DNA from: Geminicoccaceae bacterium
GTDB taxonomy: Bacteria; Pseudomonadota; Alphaproteobacteria; Geminicoccales; Geminicoccaceae
Assembly (NCBI GenBank): GCA_020446285.1
Contig: JAGREZ010000025.1
Coordinates: 1 to 17,911, forward strand
Length of the DNA: 17,911 bases
Direction: 5' to 3'
A program made the translations under genes and the position numbers. Under the pieces are notes generated by a model. It saw only the letters and a program-made list of their open reading frames with translations, was not told the DNA's origin and made no database searches. Shown here in pieces: positions 1 through 7,195 of the stretch (within the stretch, counting starts at the first letter, position 1; every line of letters starts with the position of its first letter).

Positions 1-72
1 GCCTTCATCGTCATCGACGACAAGGGCAATGATTTCTTCCGTCAGCGCCAGCCGGCGGCGACCGGCGTCTGA
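1..72 (+). CDS. C-terminal fragment of an unidentified protein
   Basis: The window opens inside a reading frame that ends with TGA at 70-72. The 23 visible residues run from AFIVIDDKGN to QPAATGV. Almost every codon ends in G or C, as in the other genes here, which supports this frame over the other two. The fragment is too short to assign a family, and no motif is recognisable. A gap of 190 bp separates it from the next gene, so it probably belongs to a different transcription unit. Confidence 0.55.
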   Translation, partial: AFIVIDDKGNDFFRQRQPAATGV

Positions 73-179
73 CAGATCGGCAAGGACCGGCCGGAGGGAG
101 TCCGTAGACGTTTCAGGCGAATTCAATCTTGAGTTTTATCGCCTTGATGGAGAATCGAAGCATCATGGTGTTGTCGGGA

Positions 180-216
180 AGGCGGGGGTGCCTTGACGCA
201 TCCGGCGACCCCGCCT
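180..216. promoter_or_regulatory. Inverted repeat in the leader of the first lipoprotein gene
   Basis: AGGCGGGG (180-187) is perfectly complementary to CCCCGCCT (209-216), with a 21-nt spacer. It lies 46 bp before the lipoprotein start at 263. It could be a leader hairpin or a protein-binding dyad. There is no T-tract, so it is not a typical terminator. Chance pairing of GC-rich arms cannot be excluded. No convincing promoter was found in the rest of 73-262. Confidence 0.25.
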
Positions 217-262
217 AGCGCATGAGTCGATCCCTGCGAGATGGTCAATCCGAGGAACGCCT

Positions 263-1102
263 ATGCGCTTTGGTCCCGTTTCAGGACTTTTGGCCCTTGT
301 CCTGCTTGCAGGTTGCGGGGGCGGTGGCGGTGATGGTCCGCCCGTGGCAGTCGGTACGAATGGCGTTCCCGAACTCGCGGACGCCATCGCGAACGGGCGG
401 GGGTTCATCGCTCCGGCCCAGCGTTCGGTTGCCGACCGTTCGTCGGTGGTCTGGATCGAAAGGGACATGTCGGTCCGTATCCGCGTCGCCGGTGATGTGG
501 TGCATACATTCGGCGAACCTGTCACCACCGTTTCCAATATCGAGACCTACCAGTCCGCCGATGGCAGGGATGTCCTCATCAAGAACGCCACCGGGCTCGG
601 TTTCGGCGACAGGTTCGATCTCAATCACACGTCCTTCGGGGTCTGGGCGGAGAGCCGTGGTGCCGATCTCCTGCAGGCCGAGACTGCCGACCTGATCGAT
701 GGTGCACCGTTTTATCTCGTCGTTCCCACTCCGCGAAGCGAAATGCCGACGACGGGTGCCGCACTCTATCGAGGTGCCGTGCTCGGTGTGGAAACGGACG
801 GGAGGGAGTTTCAGGCATTCATCGTCGGCGCTCTCGATGCCGAGGTCGATTTCCTGCGTGGCACGATGAGTGCGACGGCGACGCTCAGCGAGCGTGACGG
901 TACCGGGTGGGGCACGGTCGACATGCCCGGCATTCTCATCTCCGGAACGGCCTTCTCGAGCGATGCGGTGACCGCGAGCAGCGGGCACAGGGGAACGGTT
1001 GAAGGCGTTTTCGCCGGACCCAAGGCGGTCGAACTTGCCGGAACGCTCATTCTCGAGGGTGAGACGACGGTGCGTGCCTCGATCGCCGCAAGGCAGCGCT
1101 GA
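263..1102 (+). CDS. TbpB-like (transferrin-binding-protein-like) surface lipoprotein, copy 1
   Basis: A 279-residue predicted lipoprotein. A short signal peptide ends in the lipobox LLAGC with Cys18 as the acylation site, followed by a Gly-rich tether (residues 19-25). The mature part has the hydrophilic, beta-rich look of the TbpB-type barrel family. It carries TSFGVW at about 123-128, MPTTG at about 162-166, and a C-terminal GVFAGPKAVELAG block at 248-260. That block matches the recurring GxFxGPxAxExxG signature of transferrin-binding-protein-like domains. In that family, proteins of this kind are exported to the cell surface, often by Slam translocators, and bind host or environmental iron carriers, haem or other ligands. 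No Slam or TonB receptor is visible here, so the ligand is unknown. The start is supported by GAGGAA at 252-257, 5 nt upstream. The final GxFGAxR motif of the family is degenerate here (ASIAARQR). It is paralogous to the next gene. Confidence 0.75.
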   Translation: MRFGPVSGLLALVLLAGCGGGGGDGPPVAVGTNGVPELADAIANGRGFIAPAQRSVADRSSVVWIERDMSVRIRVAGDVVHTFGEPVTTVSNIETYQSADGRDVLIKNATGLGFGDRFDLNHTSFGVWAESRGADLLQAETADLIDGAPFYLVVPTPRSEMPTTGAALYRGAVLGVETDGREFQAFIVGALDAEVDFLRGTMSATATLSERDGTGWGTVDMPGILISGTAFSSDAVTASSGHRGTVEGVFAGPKAVELAGTLILEGETTVRASIAARQR

Positions 1103-1267
1103 GGGGCATTCACATGTCGGATCGCAAGGGTGCTTTTCGTACACCGGGAAAAGTTCGCCGGAATTCGCCTTGATGACAATCGGCGTGGTTTTTCGTTATT
1201 GAATTAAACGCAGGGGTGACAAGGATTCTGGAACTGGCAAATGATCTCCAAAGAAACTTGTGATATA

Positions 1268-1296
1268 TTGACATAGTGAGTATTTTCTACTTTAGA
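1268..1296 (+). promoter_or_regulatory. Candidate promoter of the second lipoprotein gene
   Basis: A perfect -35 hexamer TTGACA (1268-1273) is followed after 17 bp by TTTAGA (1291-1296), which matches 3 of 6 positions of TATAAT. It lies in a distinctly AT-rich stretch (about 1190-1325) between the two lipoprotein genes. This would give a leader of about 40 nt before the ATG at 1345. The -10 is weak, so the call rests mainly on the -35 and on base composition. Confidence 0.35.
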
Positions 1297-1344
1297 GATA
1301 TTGAACAAGTGAATGTCGGTATTTGCGTGTCGAGAGGGCAGGAA

Positions 1345-2223
1345 ATGAGGAGAGCGGCGAGTTCTTTGGTCGCCTGCGCGTTGATCGTTGCCGGTTGCGG
1401 CGGGGGAGGCAGTGGCGGCAATTCCGGTCCTGCCTCTCCCGAGGAAATCCCCGATGCAACCGATCCACCGGCCGAGGTGTTGCGGATCAGACCTGCCATC
1501 CGGCAGGGACTGGCATTGTTTTCGACGGAAGAAAGCCTGCGCGGAAACCAGTCGAATGTTCGAATCAATTCCGATTTCTCCATCGGAATCGAGACCTCCT
1601 CGGGCCTCGCGCGGCAATATCGCCGCCCGGCGCTCGAAACGGAGGGAATGCTCGCCTATGTAACGGATGACTTCAGCGACATTCTCATCATGAACAAGCC
1701 GGGGGAGGGCCTCTTCGGCGTGTTCGACCTCGAATATACGAGCTTCGGCATATGGGTGGAGACCGATGTGCCGGACTTCAGTGAGGAACAAGATGCAAGG
1801 GTAACCGACGCGGCTGCCTTTCTTGCCGTTTCCGCCACACCGGCGACGCAGATGCCGCGCACTGGCGATGCCTATTATATCGGTGGTGCCTTTGCGGTCG
1901 AGACCGAGGACCGGGTTTATCGCAATCTGCTCAATGGTGACACCGAAGCCGTCATCGATTTCGCCTCCGGGATCCTTGACTACAATATCGTGTTTCGCGA
2001 TCTCGATGACGTTCACTGGGGCAAGGTCCAGGGGCGTGGTTTCTCCATTTCGGGAAACCGCTTTTCAAAGGGTGTGGTCACATCCGATCTCGGCCACAAG
2101 GGTGGCGGGTCCGGCCGGTTTGGCGGGCCGGCGGCGGAGGAGATCGTCGGAACCTTCGCCATCAAGGGGCCGACCACGGTCAATGGCAGCTTCGGCGCAC
2201 AACGTCTCGACCTTGCCGACTAG
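1345..2223 (+). CDS. TbpB-like (transferrin-binding-protein-like) surface lipoprotein, copy 2
   Basis: A 292-residue predicted lipoprotein, paralogous to the preceding gene. The signal peptide again ends with the lipobox at Cys18 (VAGC), followed by a Gly/Ser-rich tether and a Pro-rich stretch. Shared landmarks are FDLEYTSFGIW (127-137), MPRTG, ISGNRFS and the C-terminal GRFGGPAAEEIVG (257-269). The family-typical ending GSFGAQR is intact here. The reading frame extends upstream to 1276. I chose ATG 1345 because it places a proper signal peptide at the N-terminus and has AGGGCAGG just upstream; the longer form would put 23 charged residues before it. By family, the protein probably sits on the outer surface and binds an iron- or haem-related ligand, but that is inference. 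dusB follows after 43 bp, and no terminator is obvious between them. Confidence 0.75.
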   Translation: MRRAASSLVACALIVAGCGGGGSGGNSGPASPEEIPDATDPPAEVLRIRPAIRQGLALFSTEESLRGNQSNVRINSDFSIGIETSSGLARQYRRPALETEGMLAYVTDDFSDILIMNKPGEGLFGVFDLEYTSFGIWVETDVPDFSEEQDARVTDAAAFLAVSATPATQMPRTGDAYYIGGAFAVETEDRVYRNLLNGDTEAVIDFASGILDYNIVFRDLDDVHWGKVQGRGFSISGNRFSKGVVTSDLGHKGGGSGRFGGPAAEEIVGTFAIKGPTTVNGSFGAQRLDLAD

Positions 2224-2266
2224 CCACGATCGACCCGAGGCCGGCAGGCTGCTACAAGGTTGTGTC

Positions 2267-3274
2267 ATGCCCGAAGCAAGCAGTCTTTCCATCGACGGTA
2301 TCGGCTCCCTTCCGCCGGTTCTGACCGCTCCCCTGAGCGGCGTTTCGGACCTGCCGTTTCGTCGCCTGGTGCGGCGATCCTTCAACGGGCTGGTGTTTTC
2401 CGAAATGATCGCCGGCAAGGAGATGCTGCAGGGGACCGCGACCTCGCTGCGCATGGCTCTTTTCGCACCCGACGAGTCGCTTCCCGCGATCCAGCTCGCC
2501 GGCCGCGAGCCAGCGGTGATGGCGGATGCGGCGCGGCTTTCGGCGGACCTCGGTGCGAGGCTGATCGACATCAATTTCGGCTGTCCGGTGAAGAAGGTCG
2601 TCAACGGTCTCGGCGGTTCGGCAATCATGCGTGACGAGGCGCTGGCCGTTTCCATCGTCGAGGCGGTGGTGAATGCCGTGAACCTGCCAGTCAGCGTCAA
2701 GATGCGGCTGGGCTGGGACCGGTCGTCCGTCAATGCCCCCGAAATCGCCCGTCTGTCGGAACAGGCGGGGGCGGTGATGGTTACCGTGCATGGCCGAACG
2801 CGTGATCAGTTCTATGATGGCCGTGCCGACTGGCGTGCCATTGCCGCCGTGCGCGAGGCGGTTTCGCTGTCGCTCGTGGTCAATGGTGATATCGCCACGG
2901 CAGGGGATGCACGACGTGCCATGGCGCTTTCGGGCGCGGATGCGGTCATGATCGGTCGTGCCGCCTTCGGTCGGCCCTGGCATGTGGGAGCACTTGCCCG
3001 GGCGCTCGAATCGGGCGGCGAGGTCGAGCTTGCGGAACCGTCGCTCGAGATGGAACTGCTTCTCGAACATTATGACATGATGCTCGAATTCCATGGCGAG
3101 AGGCGTGGATGCCGTCTGGCGCGCAAGCATCTGCTTCATGCACTCGCCCGGTATCCGGGGGGCGATGCGGTCGGGCGCATGATTGCGAACTGCGATGAAC
3201 CGGAAGCCGTGCGCGCGCGGATCCGGGATTTTCCGGATACCCTCAGCCCGCCTTCGAGAGTTCGCGCGGCCTGA
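2267..3274 (+). CDS. dusB: tRNA-dihydrouridine synthase, DusB (NifR3) type
   Basis: A 335-residue FMN-dependent enzyme that reduces specific uridines in the tRNA D-loop to dihydrouridine, using NADPH. The N-terminal barrel opens with PVLTAPLSGVSDLPFRRL (17-34). The active-site motif DINFGCPVKK (101-110) contains the catalytic Cys106. It is followed by GGSAIMRD (116-123), KMRLGWD (145-151), VHGRTRDQFYDG (174-185) and the flavin-phosphate region VVNGDIATAGDA to VMIGRAAFGRPW (204-238). The GRTRxQFYxGxADW pattern favours DusB over DusA or DusC. The frame is open back to 1823, but homology begins near residue 10 of this start and AAGG (2256-2259) lies 7 nt before the ATG. In many alphaproteobacteria this gene precedes ntrBC; here the downstream neighbour is a convergent sixA. 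The two genes overlap by 32 bp at their 3' ends. Confidence 0.92.
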   Translation: MPEASSLSIDGIGSLPPVLTAPLSGVSDLPFRRLVRRSFNGLVFSEMIAGKEMLQGTATSLRMALFAPDESLPAIQLAGREPAVMADAARLSADLGARLIDINFGCPVKKVVNGLGGSAIMRDEALAVSIVEAVVNAVNLPVSVKMRLGWDRSSVNAPEIARLSEQAGAVMVTVHGRTRDQFYDGRADWRAIAAVREAVSLSLVVNGDIATAGDARRAMALSGADAVMIGRAAFGRPWHVGALARALESGGEVELAEPSLEMELLLEHYDMMLEFHGERRGCRLARKHLLHALARYPGGDAVGRMIANCDEPEAVRARIRDFPDTLSPPSRVRAA

Positions 3275-3752
3275 TGAAATCGGCGAGCCTGCCGGTTCCG
3301 ATCTCCTTCCACGAGGTGTGATCGAACAGGATCCGGGCAAGGGCCGCCGTCGGAAAGTGCCCTTCGATCCCGGTGCCCGGATCGACCGACACGGTGAACT
3401 GGTGGGCGAGCCGTCCGAGCCCCGGATTGTGCCCGATCACCATGAGCCGCGTGCATCCGGACTGGCGGGCGATGATCGCGCGGATCTGCGCTGGCGAGGC
3501 GAGATAGAGCGATTTGAGCGAACGGATGCCGGGCAGCCTCTCCCATGATTCGGCGGCGAGCGCGAGCGTTCGCTGCGTGCGTACCGCGCTTGAACACAGG
3601 ACGAGGTCCGGTATCCAGCCCCGCCTGGCGATGAGCTTGCCCATGGCTCTTGCCGCACGCTGCCCGCGCGGCGCAAGATCGCGCTCGAAATCGTCCTGCC
3701 CGGGAATGTCCCAGCTCGACTTGGCATGTCGAAAGAGAAGGAGTTCGAGCAT
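3243..3752 (-). CDS. sixA: SixA-type phosphohistidine phosphatase (histidine phosphatase superfamily)
   Basis: A compact protein of about 169 residues with the histidine-phosphatase core. Numbered from the ATG at 3755, LFRHAKSSW holds the nucleophile His10 (preceded by Arg9), Arg59 sits in SSAVRTQRT, and VIGHNPGL holds His109. The small size and RHAKSSW start fit the SixA subgroup. In E. coli SixA removes phosphate from histidine-phosphorylated signalling or PTS proteins; the substrate here is unknown. Two ATGs stand in tandem (3755 and 3752). The second has the better spacing, 5 nt, from AGGAA, so I use it; the difference is one residue. It is divergent from ppk across about 145 bp. Its 3' end lies inside the last 32 bp of dusB on the opposite strand. 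Confidence 0.85.
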   Translation of the reverse strand: MLELLLFRHAKSSWDIPGQDDFERDLAPRGQRAARAMGKLIARRGWIPDLVLCSSAVRTQRTLALAAESWERLPGIRSLKSLYLASPAQIRAIIARQSGCTRLMVIGHNPGLGRLAHQFTVSVDPGTGIEGHFPTAALARILFDHTSWKEIGTGRLADFIRPRELSKAG

Positions 3753-3833
3753 CATCGTTCCTGCCGGAAAGCGTTTTCCCCGGACGGTGCGAGGAAACTT
3801 GCCATCATCACGCCGTCATGATCTTCCTCGACC

Positions 3834-3863
3834 ATGACAATGGATGGTGGATTTTGCTAGGCT
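3834..3863 (+). promoter_or_regulatory. Candidate ppk promoter
   Basis: ATGACA (3834-3839) matches 5 of 6 bases of TTGACA. After an 18-bp spacer comes TAGGCT (3858-3863), preceded by TG one base away, an extended -10 configuration. The -10 hexamer itself is poor (3 of 6). It would give a leader of about 30 nt that contains the hairpin at 3883-3898. Confidence 0.28.
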
Positions 3864-3882
3864 GGAAGTGAAATCGGACTGC

Positions 3883-3898
3883 GCGGGCCGGAGCCCGC
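3883..3898 (+). promoter_or_regulatory. Hairpin enclosing the ppk ribosome binding site
   Basis: GCGGGC (3883-3888) and GCCCGC (3893-3898) form a perfect 6-bp GC-rich stem around the tetraloop CGGA. The ppk Shine-Dalgarno GGAG (3890-3893) lies in the loop and the base of the 3' arm, and the ATG follows immediately at 3899. If that is the true start, the stem would hide part of the translation initiation region. Confidence 0.4.
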
Positions 3899-6187
3899 AT
3901 GATGAATGCGGCTGTGATGCCCGGAAATCCGGGCCGGATCGTTGCCGGTGTCAGGGGACTTGCGGGTTTTCGACTGATTGTGAACATGATGAAGATGGAC
4001 GAAGAACAGGTCGCCGAACTCGAACGGGATATTCTCGACGAGCAGGAAGAACGTGCCGCCCTTTCCGGGCCTGCGGCGGAACCCGAGCGCATAGCCGTGC
4101 GCGCGGAACATTTCATCAATCGGGAGCTATCATGGCTCGCCTTCAACGAGCGCGTGCTCGAGGAAGCGCAGAACACGGCTCACCCGTTGCTCGAGAGGCT
4201 TCGTTTCCTGTCGATCTCGGCGAGCAATCTCGACGAGTTCTACATGGTGCGCGTGGCCGGCCTGAAGGGATTGATCCAGGCCGGTGTCACCACCATGAGC
4301 CAGGACGGTCTCACACCCGCCGAGCAGCTGCTCGCGATCAATGCCCGAGCGAACGACCTGATGCGTGACCAGCAGGCATGCTGGCACGATCTCGTGGCCA
4401 AGCTGGCGGAGCTGCAGATCCACGTTCTTTCCATGAGCCAGCTGCCCGCCGGCGATGCGGAGTGGCTCGAGAGCTATTTCGTCGACGAGATCCTTCCCGT
4501 TCTGACCCCCATCGCTATCGACCCGGCCCATCCTTTTCCCTTCATCCCCAATTGCGGAATGGGGCTGGTGATGGAACTCGACCGGCCGAAGGGTGACACG
4601 CTGACGGGCCTCGTGCTGCATCCGGTCAAGCTCGGCCGCTTTGTCCGCCTGCCCGGCGAGGGTCAGCGTTTCGTGCGCATCGAGGATGTCATCAAGCAGT
4701 ATCTCGAACATCTCTTTCCACGCTTTCGCATCAAGGGCATCGGCTATTTCCGGGTCCTGCGCGACAGCGACATCGAGGTCGAGGAAGAGGCCGAGGATCT
4801 CGTGCGCCTCTACGAGACATTGCTCAAGCGCCGGCGTCGCGGACATGTGATCCGCATGACCATCAATGACGAGATGCCGGCCAATCTGCGCGACTTTCTC
4901 GTCGACCAGCTCGATGTCGACAAGGTCGACGTGTTCGAGCTCGACGGCATCCTGGGCCTCGTCGACGTCAAGGAAATCATCACCAAGGAGCGTCCGGACC
5001 TCATCTTCCAGCCCTACGCACCGCGCTTTCCCGAACGTATCAAGGAGTTCGGCGGCGACTGTTTCGCCGCGATCCGCCAGAAGGATCTCATCATCCACCA
5101 TCCGTACGAAAGTTTCGATGTGGTGGTGCAGTTCGTCCTGCAGGCGGCGCGCGATCCCAATGTCGTCGCCATCAAGCAGACACTTTACCGAACGAGCGAG
5201 GACAGTCCCATCGTTGCCGCCCTGATCGAGGCCGCCGAAGCGGGCAAGTCGGTAACCGCACTCGTCGAGCTCAAGGCACGTTTCGACGAGGAGCAGAACA
5301 TCCGCTGGGCGCGCAATCTCGAACGTGCCGGCGTGCAGGTCGTGTTCGGCTTCATTTCGCTCAAGACGCACGCCAAGGTGTCGATGGTGGTGCGCCGCGA
5401 GCAGGCCGGGCTGCGGACCTATGTTCATTTCGGTACCGGCAACTATCATCCGATCACCGCCAAGATTTACACCGATCTTTCGTTCTTTACTTGCGGCCCC
5501 GCGCTCGGGAGCGATGCCGCCAAGACCTTCAACTTCATGACCGGCTATGCCGAGCCGCGCGATCTTGAGGCGCTGGCGCTGGCGCCGATCTGTTTGCGCG
5601 AAAGGTTGCTTGAACTCATCCAGGACGAGGTCGAGCATGCGAAGGCCGGGCGCAAGGCCGCCATCTGGGCGAAAATGAACTCGATCGTCGACGAACAGGT
5701 CATCGAAGCGCTCTACCGGGCATCACAGGCCGGCGTGAAGATCGATCTGGTGGTGCGTGGCATATGCTGCCTGCGGCCGGGCGTGCCCGGACTTTCCGAC
5801 AATATCCGCGTCAAGAGCATCATCGGCCGTTTTCTCGAGCACAGCCGCATCGTCTGTTTTGGCAATGGCAACGGCCTGCCGTCGAAGCAGGCCAAGGTGT
5901 TCATCTCGTCCGCGGACTGGATGCAGCGCAATCTTTCCCGCCGGGTCGAGACGCTGGTGCCGATCACCAACGAGACCGTGCATCAGCAGGTGTTGCACCA
6001 GATCATGATCGCCAACATGAAGGACAAGGCGTCGAGCTGGCTGCTCCGTGCCGATGGCAGCTATCAGCGGGTCCGCCGTGACAGGAACAGTTTTTCGGCG
6101 CACACCTATTTCATGACCAATCCGAGCCTTTCCGGGCGCGGCAGTGCATTGCGCAAGAAGCGGGTGACCCGCCTGCAGCTTTCCTGA
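3899..6187 (+). CDS. ppk: Polyphosphate kinase 1
   Basis: A 762-residue PPK1, which reversibly transfers the gamma-phosphate of ATP to growing inorganic polyphosphate, usually at the inner membrane. The N-terminal domain begins at [19 protein letters not shown] (72-90). The two PLD-like catalytic domains are complete. The first has IKQTLYRTS (425-433), LKTHAKVS with His491 (the expected phosphorylated histidine) and HFGTGNYH (510-517). The second has [18 protein letters not shown] with His648, and [14 protein letters not shown] (671-684). The C-terminal [14 protein letters not shown] tail is typical of alphaproteobacterial copies. The first 70 residues are a non-conserved, acidic extension. 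Starts at Met30, Met31 or Met33 are possible but have no Shine-Dalgarno, whereas ATG 3899 has GGAG 5 nt upstream. A ppx gene, a common neighbour, is absent. The asparaginase gene follows after 15 bp. Confidence 0.95.
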   Translation: MMNAAVMPGNPGRIVAGVRGLAGFRLIVNMMKMDEEQVAELERDILDEQEERAALSGPAAEPERIAVRAEHFINRELSWLAFNERVLEEAQNTAHPLLERLRFLSISASNLDEFYMVRVAGLKGLIQAGVTTMSQDGLTPAEQLLAINARANDLMRDQQACWHDLVAKLAELQIHVLSMSQLPAGDAEWLESYFVDEILPVLTPIAIDPAHPFPFIPNCGMGLVMELDRPKGDTLTGLVLHPVKLGRFVRLPGEGQRFVRIEDVIKQYLEHLFPRFRIKGIGYFRVLRDSDIEVEEEAEDLVRLYETLLKRRRRGHVIRMTINDEMPANLRDFLVDQLDVDKVDVFELDGILGLVDVKEIITKERPDLIFQPYAPRFPERIKEFGGDCFAAIRQKDLIIHHPYESFDVVVQFVLQAARDPNVVAIKQTLYRTSEDSPIVAALIEAAEAGKSVTALVELKARFDEEQNIRWARNLERAGVQVVFGFISLKTHAKVSMVVRREQAGLRTYVHFGTGNYHPITAKIYTDLSFFTCGPALGSDAAKTFNFMTGYAEPRDLEALALAPICLRERLLELIQDEVEHAKAGRKAAIWAKMNSIVDEQVIEALYRASQAGVKIDLVVRGICCLRPGVPGLSDNIRVKSIIGRFLEHSRIVCFGNGNGLPSKQAKVFISSADWMQRNLSRRVETLVPITNETVHQQVLHQIMIANMKDKASSWLLRADGSYQRVRRDRNSFSAHTYFMTNPSLSGRGSALRKKRVTRLQLS

Positions 6188-6202
6188 AGGGAAGGGGACG
6201 GG

Positions 6203-7183
6203 ATGAAGCTGCCGGTTGTTCGCGTGTTCGCCCTGGGCGGCACGATCGCCACGGCCGCGCGCGCCGCAAAGAGACGTGATGCGGCCGGCCTCGTACCCTC
6301 GCTAAGCGCCGATGCGCTGGTTGATGCGGTGCCGTCCTTGAGCGATGTGGCACGGATCGAAGCTGTCCAGTTCAGGCAGGTACCGAGCCCGCATCTTACA
6401 ACCGGAGATATCGTGGACCTTGCGTGCGCCATCGCCGCCAATCCGGCTGCAACGGTGGTCACGCAGGGAACCGACACGATCGAGGAGACGGCATTCGCGC
6501 TCGAATGTCTGCTCGCGCGGGATGCGCCGGTGGTGGTTACAGGTGCAATGCGCAATCCGACCCTGCCGGGTGCCGACGGACCGGCGAATCTCCTCGCGGC
6601 GGTGCAGGCGGCCGTGGATGCCGGCAGTGCCGGGTCGGGTGTGCTCGTTGCCTTCAATGACGAAATTCACGCCGCGCGTTTCGTCGTGAAGGGCAATACC
6701 GCGCTGCCGTCCGCATTCGCTTCGCCACAATGTGGACGTCTGGCGCAGGTCGTCGAGGGGCGGATCTGCTGGTTCCAGCGTGTCGACCGTCTGCCGGCAC
6801 TGGATCCGGCAAAGCTCGAACGATCGGTGCGCGTGCCGCTATGGACGGTCACGCTCGGCGATGATGGAGAGCTTCTTGAAACGCTTGGCGAGCGGATCGA
6901 CGGCCTTGTCGTGGCGACCATGGGCGGAGGTCATGTGCCGCCACCCATGGCATGCGTTCTGGGCAAACTGGCCGCGCGAATACCGGTCGTGCTTGCGAGC
7001 CGCGCCGGCACCGGCCCGCTTCTGCGCGCGACCTACGGATATGCCGGCGGCGAGATCGACCTCGCCAGCCGGGGAATGACAAGTGCGGGCTGGCTCGCAC
7101 CGAACAAGGCGAGAATGCTGCTGCAGCTGGCACTCATGGCCGGCGAGTCCGACATCCCGCGCCTGTTCGAACCGTTTTTTTAG
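6203..7183 (+). CDS. L-asparaginase (type II-like asparaginase/glutaminase family)
   Basis: A 326-residue enzyme predicted to hydrolyse asparagine to aspartate and ammonia. The two active-site threonine loops are present: LGGTIAT (Thr14) and VTQGTDTIEET (Thr90-Asp91). The family lysine corresponds to Lys163 in VVKGNT. The ADGPANL motif (124-130) is also conserved, and the C-terminal NKARMLLQLAL helix closely resembles the end of E. coli AnsB. There is no clear signal peptide, so the protein is probably cytoplasmic despite its type II-like sequence. The start has a strong purine-rich binding site (AAGGGAAGGGGACGGG) directly upstream. With gaps of 15 bp to ppk and 12 bp to the MFS gene, it is very likely co-transcribed with both. 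Substrate preference between Asn and Gln cannot be read from sequence. Confidence 0.88.
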   Translation: MKLPVVRVFALGGTIATAARAAKRRDAAGLVPSLSADALVDAVPSLSDVARIEAVQFRQVPSPHLTTGDIVDLACAIAANPAATVVTQGTDTIEETAFALECLLARDAPVVVTGAMRNPTLPGADGPANLLAAVQAAVDAGSAGSGVLVAFNDEIHAARFVVKGNTALPSAFASPQCGRLAQVVEGRICWFQRVDRLPALDPAKLERSVRVPLWTVTLGDDGELLETLGERIDGLVVATMGGGHVPPPMACVLGKLAARIPVVLASRAGTGPLLRATYGYAGGEIDLASRGMTSAGWLAPNKARMLLQLALMAGESDIPRLFEPFF

Positions 7184-7195
7184 GACCAAACGGAC

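Noticed and set aside
1133..1153. CTTTTC/GAAAAG hairpin after the first lipoprotein gene as a terminator
   Set aside because: The 6-bp AT-rich stem has a 9-nt loop and no T-tract after it, so it is too weak to call.
1823..2266. An upstream extension of dusB by 148 codons into the lipoprotein gene
   Set aside because: The extension overlaps copy 2 of the lipoprotein in another frame and has no Dus homology. ATG 2267 has a Shine-Dalgarno and gives the normal family length.
4130..5638. A 502-codon open frame on the strand opposite ppk
   Set aside because: It is a mirror of the ppk coding frame, produced by high GC content and rare stop codons. PPK1 has every catalytic motif on the plus strand, while the antisense product shows no family features.
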